Source of the DNA: Legionella feeleii
Lineage (GTDB): Bacteria; Pseudomonadota; Gammaproteobacteria; Legionellales; Legionellaceae
Direction: 5' to 3'
DNA: 64,000 nucleotides
NCBI RefSeq assembly: GCF_001467625.1
Contig: NZ_LNYB01000085.1
Coordinates: 554,244-618,243, forward strand
Shown here one piece after another: positions 27,534-36,357 of this stretch; the stretch's first letter is position 1, and every line of letters starts with the position of its first letter. Both the position numbers and the translations under genes were made by a program. The notes under the pieces were generated by a model, which did no database searches, was not told the origin of the DNA, and saw only the letters and a program-made list of their open reading frames with translations.

Positions 27534-27569
27534 TCCGTTCGGCCTGAGGAGTGCCATAAGCCGAACGGA
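27534..27569. repeat. Perfect 10-bp inverted repeat upstream of the uracil-DNA glycosylase
   Basis: TCCGTTCGGC (27534-27543) pairs exactly with GCCGAACGGA (27560-27569) across 16 nt. It sits between pyrF and the glycosylase gene. No U-run follows on either strand, so it is not a standard terminator. A weak candidate promoter (TTGACA at 27608-27603, 17 nt, TACGGT at 27585-27580, minus strand) lies just upstream of it. Confidence 0.6.
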
Positions 27570-27633
27570 TTCGAAAGCAACCGTATTTTCTTATTTAATT
27601 TTTGTCAATCTCTCAAGAACAAGTCGCGGCAGG

Positions 27634-27657
27634 TTAGGTGCTGGAGATCTCACCTAA
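27634..27657. repeat. Hairpin after pyrF
   Basis: TTAGGTG (27634-27640) and CACCTAA (27651-27657) form a 7-bp stem 17 bp beyond the pyrF stop. There is no U-tract, so it could be a transcript-end stabilising hairpin rather than an intrinsic terminator. Confidence 0.45.
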
Positions 27658-27673
27658 TTCGCGTATTACACTA

Positions 27674-28375
27674 CTAATCGCACAAAGGGATTGTCGCAAG
27701 CAGTTCATGCACTACGTTAGCCGGCTTAGGTGCCGTAGTAATTGAACGACCAAGCACCAAAAAATCACTGCCATTTTCGACCGCTTGCACCGGCGTCATC
27801 ACGCGCGATTGATCATTCAGTTTATCTCCTGGCAAGCGAATACCTGGCGTGATGGTCAAAAAAGATTGGCCACAGGTATTTTTAATCATCGGAACTTCAA
27901 AGGCAGAACAAACAACGCCGTCAAGCCCCGCTTGCAAAGCCAGTTTAGCCAAGCGTTTGACCTGAGTATCAACAGAGGGCTCTATACCAACCTCTGGTAA
28001 ATTCTCTGTAGCCATGCTGGTTAAAATAGTCACCGCGATCAGTAAGGGACGATTATCACCATAAGGTTCTAAAGCCTTTACTGCTGTCTGCATCATTGCC
28101 AAACCACCTGAAGCATGAACATTAATCATCCAGACTCCAAGCTCAGCACAAGCTTGACAAGCCCGCGCTACAGTATTGGGAATATCATGGAACTTCAAAT
28201 CCAGAAAAATTTTAAACCCCTTTTTTACCAAATCACGGACAAAATCAGGACCAAAAAGAGTAAACATTTCACTACCAACTTTGAGTGCGCATTGGCTCGG
28301 CTCTAATTGCTCAACCAGGGCAAACGCATCTTGTCGATTTGAAAAATCCAGCGCTACAATCAATTTCAAAGCCAT
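27674..28375 (-). CDS. pyrF: Orotidine 5'-phosphate decarboxylase
   Basis: This enzyme makes UMP from OMP, the last pyrimidine step. The catalytic Asp-Lys tetrad lies in FLDLKFHDIPNTV, and the phosphate-binding tail is in FLVLGRSITTAPKP. The 233-residue length is typical. Its ATG overlaps the aminotransferase stop by one base (TAATG). The lapA-lapB-pyrF grouping is conserved in gammaproteobacteria, here with an aminotransferase inserted. Confidence 0.96.
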   Translation of the reverse strand: MALKLIVALDFSNRQDAFALVEQLEPSQCALKVGSEMFTLFGPDFVRDLVKKGFKIFLDLKFHDIPNTVARACQACAELGVWMINVHASGGLAMMQTAVKALEPYGDNRPLLIAVTILTSMATENLPEVGIEPSVDTQVKRLAKLALQAGLDGVVCSAFEVPMIKNTCGQSFLTITPGIRLPGDKLNDQSRVMTPVQAVENGSDFLVLGRSITTAPKPANVVHELLATIPLCD

Positions 28376-29484
28376 TATACCCCTGCCAGCTCACTTACCA
28401 GACAATTTTTAACTGCATGAGCAATTTTTTGCTGGTCTTCCATGCTTAAGTACGGGTGCATTGGCAAACTGACTACATGTTTACTTGCTTTTTCAGCATG
28501 GGGAAAATCACCAACTTTGTAGCCCAAGGCGCTGAGAGCCTGCTGTTGATGCATGGCAACCGGATAATGCACTGCGGTAGGAATACCTAAAGCCTGCATT
28601 TGCTTCTGAAAATCATCGCGGTGCGGAACTTCGATAGTATATTGAGCATAAACACTGGTGTTGCCTTCCATAACAGAGGGTGTTTTAACAACATCAGCAA
28701 GCAATTGCTCATAACGTTGTGCAACCCGTTGACGCATGGCAATTTCATCAGGGAATAATTTCATTTTTTCAATCAGGATAGCTGCCTGTATGGTATCCAT
28801 CCGGCCATTAATACCAATTCGTTTATGGCAGTATCTTGTATTTTGCCCATGATTACGGATTTCTATTAATCGTTCGGCAAGAATATCATCATCTGTAAAA
28901 CAGGCTCCAGAATCACCATAGCCACCCAGCGGTTTAGATGGGAAAAAACTGGTACATCCAATTGTTGATAAGGCACAGGAGTAAGCACCTTGGTAAGTAG
29001 CTCCAAAACTTTGGGCGGCATCTTCAATAACTGGCAAGCCGAATTGCTTTGCAAGCTCATTGATTGTCGTCATATCAGCACATTGGCCATATAAACTCAC
29101 TGGCATGATTGCTTTTGTTTTGTCGGTAATAGCCTCTTTGATTTTTGTTGCGTCAATATTGTACGTAGTTGGATCGATATCGACAAAAACAGGCTTGGCG
29201 CCGACAAGAGCAATCACTTCACCTGTAGCAAAAAAACTGAATGGACTGGTGATAACTTCATCACCTGGCTCCAGCTCCAAGGCTAACAAAGCCATCAGCA
29301 AGGCATCTGTACCGCTTGAATTAACGATAGCATGCTTAACATTTACAAACTCCGCCAATTGTCGTTCGAGTTTGGCGATTTCTGGTCCCATAATATATTG
29401 GCCATGCTCTAAAACAGTTTGGATGCCTCGTAGGACATCTGTTTCAATTAATTTATATTGTTTTTTAAGATCAATGAATTGCAT
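28375..29484 (-). CDS. DegT/DnrJ/EryC1/StrS-family nucleotide-sugar aminotransferase
   Basis: This is a PLP enzyme that transaminates a keto-sugar nucleotide, as WbpE, PglE or ArnB do in glycan synthesis. The PLP Lys is in FFPSKPLGGYGDSG, the ring-stacking region is EDAAQSFGA, and NSSGTDALLMAL binds phosphate. I chose MQFIDLKKQY at 29484; the frame upstream is not conserved in character. Its substrate cannot be read from sequence. It sits between lapB and pyrF, where other gammaproteobacteria usually have no gene. Confidence 0.9.
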   Translation of the reverse strand: MQFIDLKKQYKLIETDVLRGIQTVLEHGQYIMGPEIAKLERQLAEFVNVKHAIVNSSGTDALLMALLALELEPGDEVITSPFSFFATGEVIALVGAKPVFVDIDPTTYNIDATKIKEAITDKTKAIMPVSLYGQCADMTTINELAKQFGLPVIEDAAQSFGATYQGAYSCALSTIGCTSFFPSKPLGGYGDSGACFTDDDILAERLIEIRNHGQNTRYCHKRIGINGRMDTIQAAILIEKMKLFPDEIAMRQRVAQRYEQLLADVVKTPSVMEGNTSVYAQYTIEVPHRDDFQKQMQALGIPTAVHYPVAMHQQQALSALGYKVGDFPHAEKASKHVVSLPMHPYLSMEDQQKIAHAVKNCLVSELAGV

Positions 29485-29551
29485 AATTCTCTCAAATTGA
29501 GTTAGGGAACTGATTAGACTCAACCGCATTTTCCAAAATTTACAGCCGCCT

Positions 29552-30721
29552 CTAATCCCCTTCCAAACCATGGACTGGCTTCATTCTACCCCACTGTTTA
29601 CAACTTGGGCAATGCCAATGCAAATGTTTACCACCAAAACCACAGTGTCCACAGCGATAGATAGGCTTGTTATCTAAAAATTTACTTGTAATGTCATACA
29701 ACATTTGTAATTTATCCCGCACCTTACCGTGCGCAGTTTCCAAGTGCCAGCAAATTAACCGGTTTAAACCTCTAATGGAAGGATGAGTACTAAGCTTATC
29801 CGATACAAAATCAATGGCTGCATCCATATTTTTTTCGCGGCGCAAAAACTCCGCAATAACGAAAATGGTAGATGCACGGGGATGCTCGACTAGCGTTTGT
29901 TGTAAGTACTCTACACATTCACTCATCGCATCCAGTTCGCGGTGGCAAATCACTAAAGGCTCAATGATTTCGCTAAGAAATTCTGGATCTTGTTGTGGAA
30001 CTCGCTTTAAAGAGCGAATAGCCTGTTTATAACGAGCGTTTTGCATATCCAGCGATGCCTGCATAAGGCTGGCGCGCGCTGACATTTTATCAACAACGAG
30101 AGCTTGCTTAATTGCGTTTTGTGCTTTATCAACAGAGTTATTCTTTAATGCCTGATTAGCAATTTCACAATAATAGTGGGCAGCCTGCATGTGCATACTC
30201 TGGCCCAGCGAAAGCTCTAATTTTTTTATGACATCCAGCGCTTTTTCCCACGCTTTTTCTTGCTGATAGATAGCAAGTAAGCCCTGTAGACTGGAGGTTT
30301 CGCGGCTACCGCCCAACTCTACTACCTCTAAGAAAATACGCTCAGCTCTGTCAAATACACCTGCACTCATGTAATCCTGACCTAAAGCCATTAATGCCTC
30401 TTTGCGCTCTACCAAACTTAATTGCGGCCTGGCAATCAGATTCTGATGTATTCTGATGGCTCGATCTACTTCGCCACGACGGCGAAAGAGACTTCCCAAC
30501 GCCAAATGTGTCTCTACTGTTTCACTATCAACCTCCAGCAGTTTGATAAAAACATCAACTGCCTTATCAGGCTGTTCATTTAATAAGTAGTTTAGTCCCA
30601 CTACGTATTCACGCGAGAGTCGGTTATCAAAACGCTTTTCTTTACCAGAGTAATTACGGCTAGCAACCCACCAACCAGACCAGGCTGCAGCAGGTAACAA
30701 TAATGGCCATAAATTAATCAT
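29552..30721 (-). CDS. lapB: Lipopolysaccharide assembly protein LapB
   Basis: LapB (YciM) is an inner-membrane-anchored TPR protein that brings FtsH to LpxC and so controls LPS synthesis. An N-terminal membrane anchor (LWPLLLPAAAWSGWWVA) is followed by TPR-type helices through about residue 340 and a C-terminal rubredoxin-like zinc ribbon with two Cys pairs (YRCGHCGFGG and WHCPSCKQWG). The 389-residue length matches the family. Confidence 0.95.
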   Translation of the reverse strand: MINLWPLLLPAAAWSGWWVASRNYSGKEKRFDNRLSREYVVGLNYLLNEQPDKAVDVFIKLLEVDSETVETHLALGSLFRRRGEVDRAIRIHQNLIARPQLSLVERKEALMALGQDYMSAGVFDRAERIFLEVVELGGSRETSSLQGLLAIYQQEKAWEKALDVIKKLELSLGQSMHMQAAHYYCEIANQALKNNSVDKAQNAIKQALVVDKMSARASLMQASLDMQNARYKQAIRSLKRVPQQDPEFLSEIIEPLVICHRELDAMSECVEYLQQTLVEHPRASTIFVIAEFLRREKNMDAAIDFVSDKLSTHPSIRGLNRLICWHLETAHGKVRDKLQMLYDITSKFLDNKPIYRCGHCGFGGKHLHWHCPSCKQWGRMKPVHGLEGD

Positions 30722-30839
30722 TAAAGCTCTCCATTACTTCAACTTGTTCAGTTTTGATTAGGGCTATCACATTGACGATGTATCCGATTTGTTAATGAGT
30801 ACCTCTCCGTGGAACAGGGAAGAAAACAATTTCAACAAA

Positions 30840-30863
30840 AATGTAAACAGCACCTAATGTAAA
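30840..30863. repeat. Perfect 8-bp direct repeat upstream of lapB
   Basis: AATGTAAA occurs at 30840-30847 and again at 30856-30863, a 16-bp period, in the 200-bp gap between lapA and lapB. Each copy contains GTAAA, the CpxR half-site, but the GTAAA spacing (11 nt) is wider than the usual 4-8. It may be a regulator site; the gap otherwise shows nothing coding. Confidence 0.4.
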
Positions 30864-30921
30864 TTAGCAATTTAAATTCGCTCACTGATAATAAATTCAG
30901 AGCTGACCAGGGTCAATCATC

Positions 30922-31212
30922 TTAGTGTTGATCCTGCAAAGGAATTGCCCGTAAGTTTTTTATTTCCTTTTCAGTCAACCTCAACTGGCTCTTTATTTTT
31001 AAGTATTCAACCTTAAGACGCCAATAACGACATAGAAAAAGCAAGAAGCCCAGAATGGCTCCAACGCCCAACATCACCGTCATTAATACGGATATGGGCA
31101 TCGTCAGGACTTTAAAATAAAAATTAACCTGTACTGAAGAAGCGTTCAGTGCAGCAAAACTTACACCTAATAAAATTAATACTAAATAAAATATCATCAT
31201 TAGCAGGCGCAT
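30922..31212 (-). CDS. lapA: LapA domain-containing inner-membrane protein
   Basis: This 96-residue protein has two transmembrane helices (MIFYLVLILLGVSFAALN and ISVLMTVMLGVGAILGFLLFL) and a C-terminal coiled-coil tail, the DUF1049/LapA (YciS) layout. LapA works with LapB in LPS homeostasis. It is separated from lapB by 200 bp, wider than the near-contact seen in E. coli. Confidence 0.9.
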   Translation of the reverse strand: MRLLMMIFYLVLILLGVSFAALNASSVQVNFYFKVLTMPISVLMTVMLGVGAILGFLLFLCRYWRLKVEYLKIKSQLRLTEKEIKNLRAIPLQDQH

Positions 31213-31474
31213 TATATTAATCCTTAAAATAACTGCAAATTAAATTGATTCATATCCCTACTCATGAGTAGTGTATTAGATCCCTTCGGGTTTCTGAAGA
31301 AGTCTGGTGCTCGAATCCACCTATGCAGGTGTATATACTCCGATTCTGCGCACTATGTCTCCTCGCACTTCTCTCGCCACAGCAGGTTTGGAAAGGGCTT
31401 GTTATTAATCCCTATCGCTAATTCGCAATTGAGCTTTTGAAGAGTGTCAATTAACCAAAATTACCCGCTTAACA
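31213..31474. other. Intergenic region between rpsA and lapA, no gene seen
   Basis: About 300 bp separate lapA from rpsA. This is where ihfB sits in E. coli, but no IHF-beta frame or clear remnant is present. Apart from the terminator at 31475-31506 I see only non-coding sequence, with a somewhat GC-richer block around 31300-31390 (CTCCGATTCTGCGC, TCTCCTCGCACTTC) that could be a decayed repeat. Confidence 0.6.
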
Positions 31475-31506
31475 AAAAAAAAGCGTAGATTAACTACGCT
31501 TTTTTA
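31475..31506 (-). terminator. Rho-independent terminator after rpsA
   Basis: AGCGTAG (31482-31488) and CTACGCT (31494-31500) form a 7-bp stem with a 5-nt loop, flanked by A-run and T-run so that the minus strand reads a U-tract after the stem. It ends the gyrA-serC-aroA-cmk-rpsA run 22 bp past the rpsA stop and could work in both directions. Confidence 0.9.
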
Positions 31507-31521
31507 CTTGGGCAAAGAGGT

Positions 31522-33201
31522 TTATTCACCCTCTTTATTGGCCATTTTTTCTTTCAACAAGTCACCTAAAGTCGTTGAAGCAACTTCCCCACTGCGTGAG
31601 TATTTTTTAATTGCTTCAGCTTGATCTTGAGCATCCTTCGCTTTAACGGACAATGCTATCGTGCGATTTTTCTTATCAACATTGATAATTTTTGCCTCGA
31701 TTTCATCACCTTCTTTAAAGAGAGTGGTTGCATCATCAACCTTTTCTTCTGATAATTCATTGACACGAATTGTTCCAATAACATCAGGGGCAAGATCAAC
31801 TGTGACTGTTTTAGCATCAACTGCAGAAACTTTTCCTTTTACAACAGCGCCTTTAGCATATTCTTCAACGTAACTGCTGAAAGCATCACCTTCAAGTTGC
31901 TTCAAACCTAAGGAAATACGTTCACGCTCTGCATCGATAGCCAGAATCACTGCTTCTAATTCCTGACCCTTCTTGAATTGCTTAACAGCCTCTTCGCCTG
32001 GAACGTTCCAAGAGATATCAGAAAGATGTACCAGGCCATCGATCTCGCCATCCAGACCAATGAAAATTCCAAAGTCAGTAATTGAACGGATTTTTCCGTG
32101 AACTTTCTGTCCTTTGCTATGAGTTTGTGAAAACTGGTGCCAAGGATTACCAACACACTGTTTCATACCCAGAGATATACGACGGCGCTCTTCATCAATT
32201 TCAAGAACCATAACATCGACCATATCACCCATAGAAACTACTTTACTTGGGTGTACGTTCTTGTTAGTCCAATCCATCTCAGACATATGAACCAAACCTT
32301 CAACGCCTTCTTCTATCTCAACAAAGCAACCGTAATCAGTGATATTAGTCACTTTACCATGCAGCTTTTTACCGACAGGATAACGCTCAACCAAATCAAC
32401 CCAAGGATCATTACCCAGTTGTTTCATACCCAAGGAAACGCGATTACGCTCACTGTCAAAACTCAAGACCTTCACTTTAACGTCCTGACCAACAGTCAAC
32501 AACTCGCTTGGATGTTTTACGCGCTTCCAGGAAATATCGGTAATATGAAGTAAACCGTCAATACCACCTAAATCGATAAACGCACCATAATCGGTAAGAT
32601 TCTTAACAATACCATTAAGGATTTGACCATCATGTAAGGATTCAAGTAAAGCTTGTCTATCAGCACTGCTTTCTTCTTCTACGACAGCGCGGCGTGAAAC
32701 AACAATGTTGTTTCTCTTCAGATCCATTTTAATAACTTTGAATTCAAGCTCTTTGCCTTCAAGGTAAGAGGGATCACGAACTGGTCTGACGTCAACCAAA
32801 GAACCTGGCAAAAATGCACGAATAGAGCCGATTTCAACCGTGAAGCCACCTTTGACTTTCCCAGAAATCAAACCGGTTACCGTGTCATTATTTTCATGGC
32901 ATTTAGATAATTTGCGCCATGCTTCTTGACGCTTCGCTTTTTCTCTTGATAGCAATGTCTCGCCATAGCCATCTTCAACAGAATCCAAAGCAACTTCAAC
33001 AGTGTCGCCCAAGTGGACTTCTAACTCACCATTCTTGTCTTTAAATTCTTCAACAGCAACAATCCCTTCTGATTTTAAACCCGCGTTCAAGGTGACGTAA
33101 TCATCATCAATACCTATGACTCTTGCGGTGATTATTGCTCCAGGATAAAACTGTGCGCCAACGATACTTTGCTCAAATAATTCTTTGAAACTTTCAGACA
33201 T
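31522..33201 (-). CDS. rpsA: 30S ribosomal protein S1
   Basis: S1 brings mRNA to the 30S subunit. Six S1 (OB-fold) repeats run through the 559 residues; the central ones carry the typical ...[17 protein letters not shown] and ...[18 protein letters not shown] signatures. I chose [10 protein letters not shown] at 33201; the frame extends to 33267 but conservation starts here. It follows cmk by 69 bp, the usual cmk-rpsA order. Confidence 0.97.
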   Translation of the reverse strand: MSESFKELFEQSIVGAQFYPGAIITARVIGIDDDYVTLNAGLKSEGIVAVEEFKDKNGELEVHLGDTVEVALDSVEDGYGETLLSREKAKRQEAWRKLSKCHENNDTVTGLISGKVKGGFTVEIGSIRAFLPGSLVDVRPVRDPSYLEGKELEFKVIKMDLKRNNIVVSRRAVVEEESSADRQALLESLHDGQILNGIVKNLTDYGAFIDLGGIDGLLHITDISWKRVKHPSELLTVGQDVKVKVLSFDSERNRVSLGMKQLGNDPWVDLVERYPVGKKLHGKVTNITDYGCFVEIEEGVEGLVHMSEMDWTNKNVHPSKVVSMGDMVDVMVLEIDEERRRISLGMKQCVGNPWHQFSQTHSKGQKVHGKIRSITDFGIFIGLDGEIDGLVHLSDISWNVPGEEAVKQFKKGQELEAVILAIDAERERISLGLKQLEGDAFSSYVEEYAKGAVVKGKVSAVDAKTVTVDLAPDVIGTIRVNELSEEKVDDATTLFKEGDEIEAKIINVDKKNRTIALSVKAKDAQDQAEAIKKYSRSGEVASTTLGDLLKEKMANKEGE

Positions 33202-33270
33202 GTTAATAAACTCTTTAGTAAACAAATAGAAGCATGAGGTCCACTCATCTTCCCCCCTATGAAACACAAT

Positions 33271-33960
33271 TCAACGAAGAAACAGGCGTTCATCGACCAA
33301 TTTTAATACATTATCGAACACTTGTACAATCGTCAAACCAGTTGTATCAATCATCACCGCATCCTCTGCAGGCTTTAATGGCGCGTGCGTACGAGCAGTA
33401 TCTCTTGCATCACGTTTAGCCAACTCATCAACAACTTCGGCGAGGCTAGCATCAATTCCTTTTTCTTTCAACTGAAAATAGCGACGCGAGGCTCTTTCTT
33501 CTGCTGATGCGTACAAATAGATCTTTAATATTGAATCAGGAAAAACCACAGTGCCCATATCTCGACCATCCGTTACCAACCCTGGAGGTAAAGCGAAAGC
33601 ACGCTGGCGAGCAAGCAGAGCCTTTCTTATCTCGGGTACTACGGCAATTTTAGAAGCATCCTGTCCACAGAGCTCACTTCTTATTTCATCAAAAACATCA
33701 TGCCCTTCAAGTAATACGCGAGTTCTTTGTTGAGGATCGGTTTCAAAACGCAAATCAAGTGAATATGCCAGCTCAACTATTTGCGCAATATCATTAAAAT
33801 CAATGTTTTTCTTTCTGGTTGCATAGGCGAGAACCCGGTAAATACATCCACTGTCCAGTACATGCCAACCAAGATGGTTTGCTAACATATGGCAAATGGT
33901 CCCCTTACCGGTGCCACTAGGACCATCAATAGTAATCACTGGTACGTTTTTATCTGACAT
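33271..33960 (-). CDS. cmk: Cytidylate kinase
   Basis: This enzyme phosphorylates CMP and dCMP. The P-loop is GPSGTGKGT, followed by LDSGCIYRVLA and the TDGRDMGTVVFPDS nucleotide-binding block. Three ATGs in a row (33966, 33963, 33960) lie inside the end of aroA; I use the last, MSDKNVP. The overlap with aroA suggests coupled translation. Confidence 0.96.
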   Translation of the reverse strand: MSDKNVPVITIDGPSGTGKGTICHMLANHLGWHVLDSGCIYRVLAYATRKKNIDFNDIAQIVELAYSLDLRFETDPQQRTRVLLEGHDVFDEIRSELCGQDASKIAVVPEIRKALLARQRAFALPPGLVTDGRDMGTVVFPDSILKIYLYASAEERASRRYFQLKEKGIDASLAEVVDELAKRDARDTARTHAPLKPAEDAVMIDTTGLTIVQVFDNVLKLVDERLFLR

Positions 33961-35269
33961 CATCATGTATTTCCTTGATAGCCAATTTTACTTTGTTGGC
34001 TGTTTTTACAAAGGTTGGAAATGACGTTGCAACATTGGCACAATTTTTTATTGTTACTGGTGCTTTAGCAACAGCTCCGGCAATAGCAAAGGCCATAGCA
34101 ATGCGATGATCATGAAAACTATCGACTTCTCCGCCTTGCAGCACTCCACCATTAATATATAAACCATCTTCGAACGCCTGCGCTTCAATTCCCAAACGTT
34201 GCAAGCCTTCAACCATTGCCCCAATTCTATCGCTTTCCTTGCAACGCAATTCACGTGCTCCATGTAGCAAGGTCTGCCCTTTCGCACAGGCTGCTGCAAT
34301 AAAGATCACAGGAAATTCATCAATAGCAAGTGGTACTAAGTCAGAAGGAATATCAATACCTTCTAGCTGGGCATATTTCACATATAAATCAGCAACGAGC
34401 TCTTCACCACAAAGACGTTTGTGATTCAAGCTTATATCTGCGCCCATTGCTGTTAAAATCTGGATAATCCCTGTACGGGTAGGATTAATGCCGACATTTC
34501 GTATTACTAGCTCTGAACCTGGAACAATTGTTGCTGCGACGATAAAAAAAGCAGCTGAAGAAATATCACCCGGAATAATAATATCGGTGCCAATACATTC
34601 ACTGTCCGAATTAATTATAATCGTGTTTTCCGCTTTTTGAATGGGATAAGAAAAGGTTGTCAGCATCCTTTCGGTATGATCACGAGTAAACCCCGGCTCA
34701 ATTACTTTTGTCTCACCCTGGGCATAAAGGCCTGCGAGTAATAGACAAGATTTAACCTGTGCACTTGCTTCTGGCATTTCATAAGTAATACCGTGTAAAA
34801 CATGACCACCGCGAATAAGTAAAGGAGGTCGCCCTTCCTTTGTTATTATTTCAGCTCCCATTTGCATTAATGGTCTACTTACCCGCTCCATCGGTCTTTT
34901 TTGCAGACTTGCATCACCACTTAATTCACTATCAAAAGGCTGCGCTGCAAGAAGTCCCGCAAGCAGGCGCATAGAGGTTCCTGAATTACCGCAATCAACA
35001 ACACCTTTAGGCTTTTGCAAACCATATTTACCTACACCATGAATCACAACCCTTTGTGCTACAGGCCCTTCGATGGCAACACCCATAGACTGAAATGCCT
35101 TTAAGGTTGCCAAGCAATCTTCCCCATCTAAAAAGCCGCTGATAGTCGTCGTACCCTTGGCAATGGCACCTAAAATAATTGAACGATGTGAAATTGATTT
35201 ATCACCAGGAACTGTAACATCACCTTGCACCGACTTTATAGGGCTGCTTACATAATCTATCAGTTTCAT
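33950..35269 (-). CDS. aroA: 3-phosphoshikimate 1-carboxyvinyltransferase (EPSP synthase)
   Basis: This enzyme condenses shikimate-3-phosphate with PEP in the aromatic pathway. PGDKSISHR, CGNSGTSMRLL, GDASLQKRPM, RDHTERML, NPTRTGI and CKESDRIGAM are visible. GDASLxKRPM and the overall pattern place it with class II-type enzymes (Bacillus/CP4-like) rather than E. coli-type class I, though the glycine of GNSGT is kept where CP4 has Ala. It overlaps serC by one base and cmk by about 11. Confidence 0.96.
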   Translation of the reverse strand: MKLIDYVSSPIKSVQGDVTVPGDKSISHRSIILGAIAKGTTTISGFLDGEDCLATLKAFQSMGVAIEGPVAQRVVIHGVGKYGLQKPKGVVDCGNSGTSMRLLAGLLAAQPFDSELSGDASLQKRPMERVSRPLMQMGAEIITKEGRPPLLIRGGHVLHGITYEMPEASAQVKSCLLLAGLYAQGETKVIEPGFTRDHTERMLTTFSYPIQKAENTIIINSDSECIGTDIIIPGDISSAAFFIVAATIVPGSELVIRNVGINPTRTGIIQILTAMGADISLNHKRLCGEELVADLYVKYAQLEGIDIPSDLVPLAIDEFPVIFIAAACAKGQTLLHGARELRCKESDRIGAMVEGLQRLGIEAQAFEDGLYINGGVLQGGEVDSFHDHRIAMAFAIAGAVAKAPVTIKNCANVATSFPTFVKTANKVKLAIKEIHDDVR

Positions 35270-36357
35270 TAGTTATGTTCCTTAGCAAAATCTCGCATAA
35301 ATTTGATTAGATATTCTACACCTTCCATTGGCATGGCGTTGTATATACTTGCTCTCAACCCTCCTACTGTGCGATGGCCTTTTAAAGCATATAGGCCCCG
35401 TGTTTTGGCTACTGCCAAAAACAACTCTTCAAGGTTCGAATCCGCAAGTGAAAAACATATATTTACTAAAGAACGTGCCTCCTCGGATACTTTACAATGA
35501 TAAAACCCGGAAGAATCAATGTAATCATATAATTTAGAGGCTTTAGCACAATTTATTTCATACAGCGCCTCAACACCGCCTTGGGCTTTGGCCCATTGAG
35601 CCATTTTTCCCGCCAGATAGCAATTAAAAGTAGGTGGTGTTGCATAAAGTGAATGCGTTGAGCTGTGAGTCCGGTAATCAAACATTGTCGGAATGATATT
35701 ATCGGGCAAAGAGTTTAGTAGCTCATCACTGATAATGACCAGCGTTAAGCCGGCATTTGCAATATTTTTCTGTGCCCCTGCAAAAATCAGCCCATAATCG
35801 CTCACAGTAATAGGCTCGCTCAGTAAACATGAAGTCATATCCGCAATAAGGGGTACTCCTGAAATAGCGGGTATTTTGGCAAAACGAACACCATTTACTG
35901 TTTCATTGGGCGTAAAATAGAGGTATTTTGTATTTTCTTTAATCTGCCATGTTTCCGGTGGTGGAGTCCCTATAAAGCCATTCTCTTCATCACTGGCAAC
36001 ACAATAAGCCTGCTTAATTTTTACTGCTTCCTGGTACGCCAGTGAGGACCAAAGACCAGTGATTAAATAGCCTGACTGCTCACCGGCTGCAAGCAGGTTC
36101 ATAGGAATCATACTAAATTGTGTGCGTGCCGCCCCACCTAAAAAAAGCACATGATAATTGGCAGGGACTTTTAAAAGCTCCCTGAATGCTTGCTCCGTCT
36201 GTTCCATCAAGGCCATGAACTCTGGTGTGCGGTGTCCAATCTCCAGGACGGACATATCAAGATTTTGCCAATTTAGAAGTTCTTCCTGGGCTTCTCTTAA
36301 AATTGATTCAGGCAACATCGAGGGGCCAGCACCAAAATTATAACCTCTACTCATCAT
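35269..36357 (-). CDS. serC: Phosphoserine aminotransferase
   Basis: This PLP enzyme converts 3-phosphohydroxypyruvate to phosphoserine, and 3-hydroxy-2-oxo-4-phosphobutanoate in pyridoxal synthesis. [11 protein letters not shown] opens the protein, the PLP Lys is in [11 protein letters not shown], and the 362-residue length is exact for the family. The start overlaps the gyrA stop (ATGATGAGTAG); the second ATG at 36354 is equally possible. The serC-aroA pair is conserved in gammaproteobacteria. Confidence 0.96.
   Translation of the reverse strand: MMSRGYNFGAGPSMLPESILREAQEELLNWQNLDMSVLEIGHRTPEFMALMEQTEQAFRELLKVPANYHVLFLGGAARTQFSMIPMNLLAAGEQSGYLITGLWSSLAYQEAVKIKQAYCVASDEENGFIGTPPPETWQIKENTKYLYFTPNETVNGVRFAKIPAISGVPLIADMTSCLLSEPITVSDYGLIFAGAQKNIANAGLTLVIISDELLNSLPDNIIPTMFDYRTHSSTHSLYATPPTFNCYLAGKMAQWAKAQGGVEALYEINCAKASKLYDYIDSSGFYHCKVSEEARSLVNICFSLADSNLEELFLAVAKTRGLYALKGHRTVGGLRASIYNAMPMEGVEYLIKFMRDFAKEHN

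Noticed and set aside
29060-29500. A 146-codon rightward frame antisense to the aminotransferase
   Set aside because: The minus strand encodes an intact PLP enzyme; the antisense frame is a by-product of its codon pattern.
31300-31390. Similarity between this block and 47240-47290 (CTCCG and TTCTGCGC words)
   Set aside because: The shared words are short and in different order; I cannot support a common repeat by eye.
32137-32553. A 138-codon rightward frame within rpsA
   Set aside because: Antisense to repeated S1 domains; no start signal and unusual composition.
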